A program made the position numbers and the translations under genes. 64,000 bases of DNA from Cyanobacteria bacterium FACHB-DQ100 (GTDB taxonomy: Bacteria > Cyanobacteriota > Cyanobacteriia > Leptolyngbyales > Leptolyngbyaceae), in contig JACJNW010000028.1 of assembly GCA_014695195.1 (NCBI GenBank), positions 434,001-498,000 of the forward strand, read 5' to 3'. The notes below the pieces were generated by a model, which did not search any database, had not been told where the DNA came from, and worked only from the letters and a program-made list of their open reading frames with translations. The first letter of the stretch is position 1. Each line of letters begins with the position of its first letter. Positions 8,300 to 17,384 of the stretch are shown here, piece by piece.

Positions 8300-8776
8300 A
8301 TGAAGCAGGGTTTGAGTTGGATTTTGGTGGGAGTGATTGGGCTGACAAGCTGCAATGGCTTGCCGTGGGAGCGATCAAGTTCTCAGCAGGACAGTCTTCC
8401 TGACCGCTGGCAGACCTACCGGAATCCTCGATTTGGTTTTGAGTTTTTGTATCCGGAGGGCTGGATTGATTCGATTCCACCGGAAAATCAAGACGGCATT
8501 GTGTTTAGCGATCCGAAGAATGCGGGGTTTGAAATTCGCAGTTGGGCGCAGTTAAAGCGATCGACTCAAAAATCGCAGCCGACGAACTTTACAACGGCGC
8601 AGGGGATACCCGGACGATTAGAGGTGAAGGTCGAGGCGCAGACTAGCACGATGATGTTAACGATCGACCATAAAGACGTGAGATATCACTGGCGCGGCAT
8701 TGCTCCGAGTGGGCAGTTCAGCAACTACTACCGATTTTTCTCGTTTATTGCTACTCGGTATCGAGTTCCGAATTAG
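8300..8776 (+). CDS. PsbP-like lipoprotein
   Basis: The 158-residue product starts MKQGLSWILVGVIGLTSCNG: a lipoprotein signal peptide with lipobox LTSC, so the mature N-terminus is a lipidated cysteine. The following YRNPRFGFEFLYPEGW is typical of PsbP-like domains. The frame is open further upstream, but the signal peptide fixes the start. It is probably anchored to the lumenal or periplasmic membrane face. PsbP-like proteins may assist photosystem assembly, but this is a divergent member and its role is unknown. Confidence 0.75.
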   Translation: MKQGLSWILVGVIGLTSCNGLPWERSSSQQDSLPDRWQTYRNPRFGFEFLYPEGWIDSIPPENQDGIVFSDPKNAGFEIRSWAQLKRSTQKSQPTNFTTAQGIPGRLEVKVEAQTSTMMLTIDHKDVRYHWRGIAPSGQFSNYYRFFSFIATRYRVPN

Positions 8777-9268
8777 AGGGATTGTTGAGAGCGATGGGGT
8801 TAAATCAACCTTCTGTATAAAGCGAAGAATATATGGAAAGTTTCTGTATATGCAGCCGTAAGAGCGTACTATAAAAAATCTTTCTCCATATTGCTCTGCA
8901 CCAGCGTGATAACCCGAAGTAATTCATTCTAGTCAGCCAATTTGGGACGCTATGCGGAAAAATTCAGTGCAGTTAGACCGCTAATCTTTCTGTGGGGCGT
9001 AGCGAGAGATGATCGGTGAGTTTGCGATGACCAAGCTATTACGAGTTCTCTCCGAGGGCATCGTTAGGGCATTATTTGGTGAGGTGCAATCAGCTTTGCT
9101 GCTGTCCGCTGCACACGTGAAGGTTAAGTTGTAAAATTAATAAGATTTCCTGATACCTAGATTTAGCTTGGTATATAACTCAATTAGAGTAGTTGAACAC
9201 TGAATCAATTTGCGCCAAAACTTAAGAAACAGAAGCAAACTTGTCGATTAACAATTCGTTTAACTCCC
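8777..9268. other. Intergenic region, no convincing gene
   Basis: This 492-base stretch separates the lipoprotein from the accessory gene. It is AT-rich near both ends, with TATAAA-like runs around 8870 that could be promoter elements. A 41-codon plus-strand frame (9009-9134) exists but lacks supporting features. I see no hairpin terminator, tRNA or repeat. Confidence 0.5.
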
Positions 9269-10354
9269 ATGAGAGGCTACTTAGGAAAACTACTGGAGTG
9301 GTTCAAAACCCTCCTTCGGAGATTGAAACGATCCCGCGATCAGAAGCCAAAGTATACGCTTCTGACCCGAAAGTCGTCTGAAGCTGAGTTGGAAAAATCT
9401 GTAGGTGAGTCTTCCTCCTTTTCAGCAAAGGTAGAATCACCTGATGAACAAGCTAACCCACAGCCACCTCCTTCCATAGAAATAGATACGTCTCAGAAGC
9501 CGGCAAATTACCCACCAATGCCACAACGGGATCTTCTGATTGATAGACCATTTGAGGTTAAGCCGTCTCAGAAGCCGGCAAATTACCCACCAATGCCACA
9601 ACGGGATCTTCTGATTGATAGACCATCTGGGGTTAAACCTGAACAGGATAGAGCTAGCTCGCCTGCGGCTTCAATACAAGAAGAAAACACCTCTGTTCGT
9701 GTTACTCCACAGTCATCAACATTTAGAAATAAAACTCAATATACTGATAAATTCAGCCGAAAGCGTCCATATATCAAATGTCATGTTGACAAGCTTGAGA
9801 GAATTGTGAATTCGGAATGGAATAATCCGGATGTTTTGAGGGAAGTACATCATGAGTTACAGTTCCGAACTCGAAAAAAAGCTCGAACTTTGCTCGCCCG
9901 TATTTCAGCAAGATTAACAGAGTTAAAGGACACAAAAACATTTGTTTGGCCAACTACCACTGCAACAGTAAAGGTTGGATCAAAAAATTTATCTGAAGAT
10001 GTTTTCAAATATGAGGAAGGACTTCTGAAACTCTATGGGTATAAAGTTGGTGTAAATGGGCTACCAGAAAATCAACGTAGGCAGATTCTTGATGATATCT
10101 TCTTGCATTCTTTGCCATCCATAGATAACGTCGCCTACTTAAGTGAGTGGGGTCAACTAGGTACGGCTAAGAGACTGAAAAAGCTAGCTGACTCTATTGC
10201 AGCATTTACACGCAATGCGAGACGCCGTAACGCAGGTGCTTTTGATAAGGCAATTCGGGATTGGGAAGCTGACTTAGCTTATTTGAAGCGCACTTACTAT
10301 GATGAGCGATTTAGTTTTCAATGGCCTCGGACAAACACTGCGAGTCGTGAGTAG
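9269..10354 (+). CDS. Unrecognised protein with internal 25-residue tandem repeat
   Basis: A 361-residue protein of no family I can name. Residues 1-22 (MRGYLGKLLEWFKTLLRRLK) form a basic amphipathic helix that could bind membrane or nucleic acid. Residues about 40-150 are proline/serine-rich and disordered, with two near-identical 25-residue repeats containing PANYPPMPQRD. From about residue 168 a compact basic helical domain follows, with notable motifs YLSEWGQLGTAKRLKKLA and IAAFTRNARRRN. Base composition looks lower in GC than the neighbours and GATCGC sites are scarce, which suggests recent acquisition. No partner gene is adjacent. Confidence 0.7.
   Translation: MRGYLGKLLEWFKTLLRRLKRSRDQKPKYTLLTRKSSEAELEKSVGESSSFSAKVESPDEQANPQPPPSIEIDTSQKPANYPPMPQRDLLIDRPFEVKPSQKPANYPPMPQRDLLIDRPSGVKPEQDRASSPAASIQEENTSVRVTPQSSTFRNKTQYTDKFSRKRPYIKCHVDKLERIVNSEWNNPDVLREVHHELQFRTRKKARTLLARISARLTELKDTKTFVWPTTTATVKVGSKNLSEDVFKYEEGLLKLYGYKVGVNGLPENQRRQILDDIFLHSLPSIDNVAYLSEWGQLGTAKRLKKLADSIAAFTRNARRRNAGAFDKAIRDWEADLAYLKRTYYDERFSFQWPRTNTASRE
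9491..9640 (+). repeat. 75-bp in-frame tandem duplication
   Basis: Two 75-base units (9491-9565 and 9566-9640) are identical over their first 61 bases and differ at only about five positions near the end. The length is a multiple of three, so the duplication adds 25 residues without breaking the frame. Confidence 0.95.
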
Positions 10355-10523
10355 CATGGTTTAACAATGTCCATGTACCCGACCGGAGGTTTTCTGTTAG
10401 AGTCTAAGGCTGTTAGCGGCAAGTGATGGGCAACGTTAGTTCGGATTACGATCGCTCCCAATATTCTTCGCCAAAGCGCGATCGCGCTACTTTCAGGCTG
10501 ATACCCAAGACGAGCGATCGTAA

Positions 10524-12401
10524 CTATATGCCAATGACTTTGAGCGTAATGCGATCGCGCCCCTGTCGCTTTGACTCGTACAAACCTTCATCAGCGGCTT
10601 GAATTAAATCGTTTACCTGCAAACTAGGATTGGGAAGACAGATCGCAACGCCCAAGCTAGCAGTTACATAAGCCGCAACGGAAGAACCGGGATGGGGAAT
10701 TCGCTTTTGATGGAGTCGCTGACGAATCAGTTGGGCAATACGAACCGCTCCTTCCGCATCTGTATCCGGTAAGATGACAACAAATTCTTCACCGCCATAG
10801 CGTGCAACCACATCCCCAGCGCGATTCACGACCGTCAGGAGTAGGTTGGCAAATTGAATCAGGCAGGCATCCCCAGCTAAGTGCCCGTAAGCATCGTTGT
10901 AGCGCTTGAATTCATCGATATCCAGCAAAATTAGGGAAAGGGGTTTCTGGATACGGCTACAGCGTCGCCATTCTGCTTCAGCCGATTCCTGAAAATGAAG
11001 TCGATTCGGAATCGCAGTAAGACTATCTCTGCGAGCTTGCAGTTGAAGTTGTAATTCCATTTTTTTGCGATCGCTAATATCCATCACAATGACCCCCACC
11101 TTGGAAGGTGCATGATGAGTCGATGTAATGGGGAAATAGGAGGTTAACCAGGTACGCTTCACTTCTGGCTGTACAGGACTTTTACCACTTTCCTCCTGAT
11201 TTAAAACGGGTTGCCCAGTCATGAGCACCTTTTGATAAACGGGTTCCAGGTTGGGAGCCAAATTCGGAAGCACCTGCCAGATGGTTTGACCTAGATGTCG
11301 CTCGATCGACAAACCATTCATCTTTGACAGGAGTTGGTTAATCCGCACGTATCGCAACTGGTGATCCACAATCCCTAAACCGACTGGAGCTGCTGCAAAA
11401 AAACCATCGAGAGTTGCCTTGCTCTCCTGCAACTCAGCCGTCCGCTCTTCGATTTGCTGCTCTAAAGAGTCCAGCGTTCGTTCTAGAGCCAGCTCCGCTG
11501 CTCTACGCTCCTGGATCACCGCCCCCAATACTAATGTCGTAATAGAACACACGGCAATAAACGACTGCAACAACAACAGGGAACCTGTTGTAGAGTTGGT
11601 TATGAATGATCCCAATCCCTGAGAGGTCATCACGATCGCGATCACCGAGATGATGCAAACCAGTACACTGGTGAAAAATCCACCGCACCGAAAAACTGAC
11701 CAAATTAAGATAGGCAAGAACGTATATTCAATGGGATAGTTCTGAATAAACACGACCCAACCGATCACCAGGCTCAGTCCTAAAGCGAGAACCATCCCGC
11801 AGAACTGAGCGCGTGAACAAAATCTCCCGTTTGATCGCCACAGGAGTAGAGGAGGGGTGAACAGCAGATGAGCCAGCATACTCGCCAGCCACCAGGTCAA
11901 CCAAGCGACACCATAGTCTATCCACGGCGTAAGCTGTACTGAGCACGTAGAAGTAATCCCGATCGTGGCGGATAACATCGGCGAAACTACTGCTGCTACG
12001 ATAAAACCGTTCACAGACTGGACTTGATTAAATGCAGGCGACGTACCGGTTAACCGTTTAATGAGGGCAACGCCAGCAGCTGGCTGAAGGCAATTAGCAA
12101 CAACGCATACAAGATTTAGGAAAACGAAAACAGGAATTGAAAGGGGCGGCTCTACTTTGAGAAAATCCGGTACTACCCCAATCAGTGACCCTAGAGCAAT
12201 CCCTGGAAATGCCAACCATCCACACCAGGTAAAAAATGCCAGAGTTAATCCGGAGGGCAACCAGATAGCGGTCACTTTACCTGGTAAGGGGGCAAAAACT
12301 AGACAAAGGGTAGCGGAAACGCTGTAAGCGATCGCAATGCTCAAAGTAACAATGACCCATTTCACTATCTGGTTCAACCTAGTAGAGGACATAGCTGACA
12401 A
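10524..12401 (-). CDS. MASE1-PAS-GGDEF diguanylate cyclase
   Basis: The 625-residue protein has about eight N-terminal membrane helices of the MASE1 type (signature VTAIWLPSGLTLAF, residues about 1-295), a short coiled coil (LEQQIEERTAELQESK), a PAS domain (about 325-450), and a GGDEF domain (about 455-625). The active-site motif is GGEEF at 536-540, and RAGD five residues before it is a canonical inhibitory I-site. It should make c-di-GMP and be product-inhibited. The membrane sensor ligand is unknown. It is monocistronic. Confidence 0.9.
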   Translation of the reverse strand: MSAMSSTRLNQIVKWVIVTLSIAIAYSVSATLCLVFAPLPGKVTAIWLPSGLTLAFFTWCGWLAFPGIALGSLIGVVPDFLKVEPPLSIPVFVFLNLVCVVANCLQPAAGVALIKRLTGTSPAFNQVQSVNGFIVAAVVSPMLSATIGITSTCSVQLTPWIDYGVAWLTWWLASMLAHLLFTPPLLLWRSNGRFCSRAQFCGMVLALGLSLVIGWVVFIQNYPIEYTFLPILIWSVFRCGGFFTSVLVCIISVIAIVMTSQGLGSFITNSTTGSLLLLQSFIAVCSITTLVLGAVIQERRAAELALERTLDSLEQQIEERTAELQESKATLDGFFAAAPVGLGIVDHQLRYVRINQLLSKMNGLSIERHLGQTIWQVLPNLAPNLEPVYQKVLMTGQPVLNQEESGKSPVQPEVKRTWLTSYFPITSTHHAPSKVGVIVMDISDRKKMELQLQLQARRDSLTAIPNRLHFQESAEAEWRRCSRIQKPLSLILLDIDEFKRYNDAYGHLAGDACLIQFANLLLTVVNRAGDVVARYGGEEFVVILPDTDAEGAVRIAQLIRQRLHQKRIPHPGSSVAAYVTASLGVAICLPNPSLQVNDLIQAADEGLYESKRQGRDRITLKVIGI

Positions 12402-12703
12402 TCAATTCCCAAGTAGAATGAATCACTCGCACAACTTATCACACGTTCAAATGCCAAAATTTGGGTGATAATTCGGGATGAGCAAGAGGAGCGCGATCGA
12501 CCCACACCGTATCTTCCACTCTATGCGGAATGAGGAGACACCGATAGAGACCTCGAAGTGCTTCAGATTTTCGGAACAGAAGGAAAAGCTTTTAGACGCT
12601 TACTCTGTGGTTCGGTATTGGTAGCTTGACCGCGTTTATTTCTGAATGCGCTATCGTTTCAGGATGCGTGAGAGACTAAATCAAGTGAACAAGAGTTTAG
12701 GCA
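12402..12703. other. Divergent intergenic region
   Basis: About 300 bases between the divergent cyclase and DUF4336 genes; it must hold both promoters. I see no clear operator, RNA or conserved short reading frame. Confidence 0.4.
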
Positions 12704-13888
12704 ATGATGCGATCGGTGCAAAACAGTCAAATCAGTCCGCGTGAACGATCGTGGTTTTATTGGTTTACAGTGCCAATTTATCCCTATAGCCAGCGTCGGA
12801 CGATCAGGCGCGAAGTCGTCGAAAATGCTGTTTGGATATTTGAACAGCTTCAGGGAATTTTCTACGTTGTTACACCGATTCGGATGACGGTTGTAAAGCT
12901 TGATGCAGGTGGGCTTTTAGTATATGCGCCTGTTGCCCCAACTGTTGAATGCTTGCGATTGCTGGATGATGTTGTTTCCGTTCACGGTGATGTTAAATAT
13001 ATTATTCTCCCAACTGCTTCGGGTTTAGAGCATAAAGTATTTATTCCACCATTCGCTCGGAAGTTCCCTAATGCTCAAATTTATGTTGCACCCGACCAAT
13101 GGAGCTATCCAGTTAATCTACCGTTGTCTTGGTTGGGATTTCCTCGCGATCGGACGCATTTACTCGATGGTCGATCGGTTCCCTTTGGCGATCAGTTTGA
13201 GTATGCGAAATTAGGCCCAATTCGATTGGGATTAGGCCCGTTTGAAGAGATTGCCTTGTTCGATCGACGCTCTAAAACACTGATGGTGACGGATTCTGTT
13301 GTATCGGTTCCAGAAGTTGCGCCAGAAATCCTGCAAATTGATCCTTACCCGTTGTTGTTTCATTCGCGTGAGACGGGAGCGGAGGGCATTGAAGATACCG
13401 AAGCCAATCGCCGTAAAGGCTGGCAGCGCGTTGCATTATTTACGTTTTACTTTCAACCCAGTGGTTTAGAGGTTGCCGATTTAGTTCCGTCGGTACGTGA
13501 AGTCGCCAAAGCGCCCGATCGCTCGAAAAAAGCCTTTTTCGGTTGGTATCCGTTCCACTGGAAAGCAGGGTGGCAGCGATCGTTTGAAGCATTGCGAAAA
13601 CATCGATTGATCGTTGCGCCAATTTTGCAGAGATTGATCCTGAATCGGGAACCGCAGATCGTGATTGATTGGGCGGAAAAGGTTGCTAGTTGGGACTTTG
13701 AGCGCGTGATTCCCTGTCATTTGGAGGCACCGATCGCAGCCGATGCTAAAGAGTTTCGGGCGGCGTTTAACTTTCTAGAGAAGAACGGCGATCGAACTTT
13801 ACCTGATCAAGATTTTGAACTGTTGAAACAACTTGAACAGGGCTTGATTAAAACGAAAGTGACACCCCCACCAAAAGACAAGATCTAG
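12704..13888 (+). CDS. DUF4336 protein (metallo-beta-lactamase-like fold)
   Basis: The 394-residue protein resembles DUF4336, common in cyanobacteria and plants. Diagnostic stretches are WFTVPIYPYSQRRTIRREVV near the N-terminus, RMTVVKLDAGGLLVYAPVAP, and KYIILPTASGLEHKVFIPPFARKF. The order of strands, with the His in GLEH and in IPCHLEAP near the end, suggests a lactamase-like hydrolase that has lost most of the HxHxDH metal motif. Cytosolic; function unknown. It converges with chlM across a hairpin. Confidence 0.8.
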   Translation: MMRSVQNSQISPRERSWFYWFTVPIYPYSQRRTIRREVVENAVWIFEQLQGIFYVVTPIRMTVVKLDAGGLLVYAPVAPTVECLRLLDDVVSVHGDVKYIILPTASGLEHKVFIPPFARKFPNAQIYVAPDQWSYPVNLPLSWLGFPRDRTHLLDGRSVPFGDQFEYAKLGPIRLGLGPFEEIALFDRRSKTLMVTDSVVSVPEVAPEILQIDPYPLLFHSRETGAEGIEDTEANRRKGWQRVALFTFYFQPSGLEVADLVPSVREVAKAPDRSKKAFFGWYPFHWKAGWQRSFEALRKHRLIVAPILQRLILNREPQIVIDWAEKVASWDFERVIPCHLEAPIAADAKEFRAAFNFLEKNGDRTLPDQDFELLKQLEQGLIKTKVTPPPKDKI

Positions 13889-13892
13889 AGAA

Positions 13893-13920
13893 ACAGGATA
13901 AGGAATTTTCCCTATCCTGT
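13893..13920. terminator. Hairpin between convergent DUF4336 and chlM genes
   Basis: ACAGGATA / TATCCTGT form an 8-bp stem, extended inside a mismatch by GGAA/TTCC. It starts 5 bases after the DUF4336 stop. There is no clear T-run on either side, so it may be a weak bidirectional or Rho-aided terminator. Confidence 0.5.
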
Positions 13921-13961
13921 AGGCGCTAAACGATACAGGGCTGGATCTAACTTACGTATAT

Positions 13962-14642
13962 TTAACGCACCGCCTCTAACATTCGCGAAAAATAGAATTT
14001 CGTACTGGTCATTGCTGTGCGCTTAACCTTAAAGCCACAGCTTTCCAGCACTTTCACAATATCGGCTTCACGATGCTGATAAGCGCGAGTGGTTTTACTA
14101 GGGCCCGGAAAAAACTCTCCGATCCGCTTCAGAATCGTTAGCAAAAAGGTTTTTGGTGCAAAACTCAAAACCAAACGATCGTCCGCCAAACTTGCCAAAT
14201 GCTTGATCATCTCTGTCGCTTGTTCCGTCGGATAGTGAATCAACACATCCAAACAAACAACCGTGTGATACTTGCCGCTCAGTGTTTCTAAGTCTTGTAC
14301 AGCGAAAGCCGGATTGTCTTGAAGCCCAAGTTCGCTCGCTCGCTCCTTTGCTTCACCCACCATCTTTTCGGAAATGTCGCTAGAAAACAGCTTCGCGCCT
14401 TCTTGCGCTAGCGGAATGCTCAAACTTCCGACCCCGCAACCCGCATCACAAATGGTTAAACTTGCTAAATTTCCATCACTTCTGAGCCAGCCAAGCAGCG
14501 TATCAACCGTCTGTTGATGTCCAGTGCGGATATCAAGCTGGACTTTATTTACCTCACCATCGCCATAAATTCTGCGCCAGCGATCGAAGCCCGTTGCGTT
14601 GAAATACTCACGCACTTCGGTTTTATCATCGACTCCGTTCAT
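13962..14642 (-). CDS. chlM: Magnesium-protoporphyrin IX methyltransferase
   Basis: At 226 residues the length suits ChlM/BchM. The N-terminal VREYFNATGFDRWRRIYGDG and the SAM-binding motif ICDAGCGVGSLSIPLA (about residues 60-75) are diagnostic. The enzyme methylates the C13 propionate of Mg-protoporphyrin IX using SAM, an early chlorophyll-specific step. The C-terminal CGFKVKRTAMTSTKFYFSRML is also typical. It stands alone here; other chlorophyll genes are elsewhere. Confidence 0.95.
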   Translation of the reverse strand: MNGVDDKTEVREYFNATGFDRWRRIYGDGEVNKVQLDIRTGHQQTVDTLLGWLRSDGNLASLTICDAGCGVGSLSIPLAQEGAKLFSSDISEKMVGEAKERASELGLQDNPAFAVQDLETLSGKYHTVVCLDVLIHYPTEQATEMIKHLASLADDRLVLSFAPKTFLLTILKRIGEFFPGPSKTTRAYQHREADIVKVLESCGFKVKRTAMTSTKFYFSRMLEAVR

Positions 14643-14789
14643 AAATCTGTGTTTCTTTTTGTTGATTCCCTTTTACCTATCGTATTACTCGATCGTCCCC
14701 GGCCTACGAAAAAGTTAAACGAGCCAGTCCGCAGCAATTTTTCTCAATTAGCAATCAAGAGAATTTTTGAATTGCTAATAATTTCTGTA

Positions 14790-14989
14790 GAAACATGAGG
14801 TTCTGATGAAATTTTGATGTAGGGGCACCTATGGCACAAATCACTCAGGTATTCTACGGAGAGGCAAAACCCCAAATACCTCAACAGTGGCTCGTGATTC
14901 TACGGGTTTGTTCGAGGCTGTGAGGGAACTTTTGCTTTGACAAGTCAATCTGAGTATCTTGGGGGCACCTGAACCGTGCCCCGTTTTTT
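14790..14989 (+). ncRNA. Candidate structured RNA ending in an intrinsic terminator
   Basis: A canonical plus-strand terminator lies at 14962-14989, yet no plus-strand protein gene precedes it: the flanking genes chlM and nagA are both on the minus strand. The upstream ~150 bases can form nested pairings: GGGGCAC (14822) with GTGCCCC (14976), AATCAC (14839) with GTGATT (14894), and AGGTATT (14847) with AATACCT (14875). The length (about 165-200 nt) and the paired ends resemble 6S RNA, but I cannot confirm the family. The 5' end is a guess. Confidence 0.35.
14962..14989 (+). terminator. Intrinsic terminator on the plus strand
   Basis: Perfect 7-bp stem GGGGCAC / GTGCCCC with a 7-nt loop followed by GTTTTTT. 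The U-run is on the plus strand only, so it does not serve nagA, whose stop is adjacent on the other strand. Confidence 0.8.
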
Positions 14990-16106
14990 ATGCAAGCTTT
15001 TTATCAAACGTGAGTCGCTGCGGTGCGATCGTTCCATTTTTTCGCCATCTCAAAAAATTAGCAGGTTGCTTCAGGAAAGAATGAGGTAGATTGATCGCAG
15101 CGCGTGGAGCGGTTGTTGCAAGCGCGATCGCGGTTCCAAGATCACAGATATTCCAGTTCACTAAATTTTGCACCCCAGACAAGAGTGATCGCGTCGTTCC
15201 CGCAAGTGTGCCATCAAGTAATCTTGCTGTTCCGTGAATCACCTCAATCTCACGCGAATCCCAAGGGTAGCGCCCATCGGGTAATCCAAGCGGCGAAAGC
15301 GCATCGCTGACCAAAAAAATTCCACGATCGTACTGACTAGAGCGCAGCAAAATCTCGATCATGCTCGGTGAAACATGCTGTCCATCTGCAATCAAACCGC
15401 AGTACACACTCGGATTAATGATCGCGGCTCCGAGCAGTCCGGGTTCCCGGTGGTGCAAACTCGGCATCGCGTTAAAAGCATGTGTCACCATCGAAGCGCC
15501 CTGATCAAAGGCTTGCTGCGCTTGCTCCGCAGTGGCTTGCGAATGTCCCAAACTCACCGTAATTCCCAAAGATTTGAGATATGCGATCGCTTCACCAGTT
15601 GGATCAAGTTCGGGAGCCAGCGTGATCACTTTAACAATTTCCGCATAATCACCTAACACCCGCTTTACAGTTTCCACATCAAGCGGCAGAAGAAATTCTT
15701 CGGGATGTGCGCCGCGCTTCTGTCGATTGAGAAAAGGCCCTTCGAGATGGACACCCAGGATTTGAGGTAGGTTAGAGTCGGAAAGAACCGAGAGCGATCG
15801 TTGGATATTGTCGATTGAAGTCGTAACGATCGTCGGCAAAAATCCATCCACACCTTGATTCCAGAGAAACTGACAAATTTTCTCTAACTGGTCGCAGTTT
15901 TCCGAATTGAGATCTGGAAATGCTAGTCCCAATGCACCATTAATCTGTAAATCAATACCGCCCAGAGAAATCCAATCCCCGACAACATCAACGATCGGAG
16001 CCGTTATTTCAATCCGAGGCGCAATCTCTAAAACCACCTCATCGATCAAAATTTGCTGCAATCCTTGGAAACCGGGTACTTGAGCATTGATAATCAAAAA
16101 GCGCAT
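14988..16106 (-). CDS. nagA: N-acetylglucosamine-6-phosphate deacetylase
   Basis: The 372-residue amidohydrolase has the NagA landmarks: [18 protein letters not shown] near the N-terminus, [20 protein letters not shown] with the metal-binding Glu, [26 protein letters not shown], and [14 protein letters not shown] with the catalytic Asp. It deacetylates GlcNAc-6-P, feeding amino-sugar and peptidoglycan recycling. It is divergent from purE, only 38 bases apart, so their promoters must overlap. No nagB or nag transporter is adjacent. Confidence 0.93.
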   Translation of the reverse strand: MRFLIINAQVPGFQGLQQILIDEVVLEIAPRIEITAPIVDVVGDWISLGGIDLQINGALGLAFPDLNSENCDQLEKICQFLWNQGVDGFLPTIVTTSIDNIQRSLSVLSDSNLPQILGVHLEGPFLNRQKRGAHPEEFLLPLDVETVKRVLGDYAEIVKVITLAPELDPTGEAIAYLKSLGITVSLGHSQATAEQAQQAFDQGASMVTHAFNAMPSLHHREPGLLGAAIINPSVYCGLIADGQHVSPSMIEILLRSSQYDRGIFLVSDALSPLGLPDGRYPWDSREIEVIHGTARLLDGTLAGTTRSLLSGVQNLVNWNICDLGTAIALATTAPRAAINLPHSFLKQPANFLRWRKNGTIAPQRLTFDKKLA

Positions 16107-16144
16107 TTGTCACACTTGATTGCATTCGTTTTGGATCTTCGCAT

Positions 16145-16663
16145 ATGACTCAGCCGTTGATTGGAATTATTATGGGCAGCGACTCGGATCTGCCGACGAT
16201 GCAAGCTGCGATCGCGGTTTGCGAAGAATTCGGTGTCCCTTGCGAGGTCGAAATTGTCTCAGCCCATCGCACCCCAGAACGGATGATGGAGTACGCAAAA
16301 CAGGCACACACAAAAGGTTTGAAAGTTATTATTGCCGGGGCAGGAGGCGCAGCGCATTTGCCAGGAATGGTGGCATCGATGACAGCTTTACCTGTGATCG
16401 GCGTTCCGGTACAAACAAAAACGCTGCAAGGTGTGGATTCGCTGTACTCGATCGTGCAGATGCCGGCTGGAATTCCGGTGGCGACGGTTGCGATCGGCAA
16501 TGCCAAAAATGCAGGACTCCTCGCGGTGCAAATTCTCGCAAGCCACGATGCCGAGTTATTTGCCAAAGTGCAAGGTTACCGTCAAAGCCTTGCAGAAATG
16601 GTACGCGGAAAACAAGCGAAACTTGATGAATTGGGCTACAAACAATATCTAACAGAATCTTAA
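16145..16663 (+). CDS. purE: N5-carboxyaminoimidazole ribonucleotide mutase
   Basis: The 172-residue protein shows the class I PurE motifs [17 protein letters not shown] (phosphate loop), [15 protein letters not shown] (with the catalytic His), and [15 protein letters not shown]. It isomerises N5-CAIR to CAIR in de novo purine synthesis, acting as an octamer in the cytosol. The ATG at MTQPLIGI is the natural start. Divergent from nagA. Confidence 0.96.
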   Translation: MTQPLIGIIMGSDSDLPTMQAAIAVCEEFGVPCEVEIVSAHRTPERMMEYAKQAHTKGLKVIIAGAGGAAHLPGMVASMTALPVIGVPVQTKTLQGVDSLYSIVQMPAGIPVATVAIGNAKNAGLLAVQILASHDAELFAKVQGYRQSLAEMVRGKQAKLDELGYKQYLTES

Positions 16664-16832
16664 ACGACCCACACATTCAACCTTCAATCTCATCCCAAAC
16701 GAACAAGTACAGCTTGATCTCGCTTATCAGATCCGGCGCTTTCTCAAGGGCTACAACCTAGCCCCTGAATCACTCGACCGGGGCAAATCGCGCTAGAATA
16801 GTACCAATGTATCGATGCGAAACGCCATGCCG

Positions 16833-17231
16833 TTACGATTTCGGCAGCAACGCCATGATCTGATCCACAAAGGCTTGATGATCAACGACAGGCTTCGAGA
16901 TATATCCATCTGCACCGCTTTGCTTCAGAAAGTTCTCTCGATCGCCCTCCATCGCGTGTGCTGTCACCAAAATAATCGGCAAGGTTACAGTTTTGGCATC
17001 GGCTTTCAGCAGTTGAGTCAACTGAATTCCATTCATCGCCTTACCTTGGTACATACTGCGAGAGAGAGACACATCCATCAAGATAATGTCTGCCTCTCCG
17101 GACTGTGCAATCTGAATCACTTCGTCTACATTCTCAGTATGCTTGACTGCCAGACCTCCGCGTTTTGTCAGAATTTTGGAGAAGACCCTCGCGTTAATCA
17201 GATCATCCTCCACAATCAGAACGGTTTGCAT
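16833..17231 (-). CDS. Single-domain response regulator (CheY/DivK-like)
   Basis: The 132-residue receiver has the acidic pair in VLIVEDD, phospho-acceptor D53 in IILMDVSL, and the lysine in YISKPV. An extra loop, LSRSMYQGKAMNG, follows the phosphorylation site. There is no output domain, so it signals by protein-protein contact. It converges with purE and is divergent from the topoisomerase gene. The partner kinase is unknown. Confidence 0.88.
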   Translation of the reverse strand: MQTVLIVEDDLINARVFSKILTKRGGLAVKHTENVDEVIQIAQSGEADIILMDVSLSRSMYQGKAMNGIQLTQLLKADAKTVTLPIILVTAHAMEGDRENFLKQSGADGYISKPVVDHQAFVDQIMALLPKS

Positions 17232-17384
17232 TATAAATTCCTCTTACGAAATGCACTGGATACGGCAAAATAGAACGATTGTAAGGTAGCTCAACTGTAT
17301 TAGTATTTTCAGGCAAGAGCGATCGACCCTTCGGAACCCCCAAAACTCCGACTATTGTAAAAGTTCAGCAGGATAAATAGGCTC

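Noticed and set aside
9009-9134. 41-codon plus-strand frame (MIGEFAMTKLLRVLSEGI...) between the lipoprotein and the accessory gene
   Set aside because: No recognisable domain or strong ribosome site, and length is within chance expectation.
16120-16626. Long frames antisense to or out of frame with purE
   Set aside because: PurE motifs are unmistakable in one frame; the others are shadows of a GC-rich coding region.
16761-16784. GCCCC...GGGGC hairpin after purE as a terminator
   Set aside because: Only 5 bp of stem, a 14-nt loop and no T-run.
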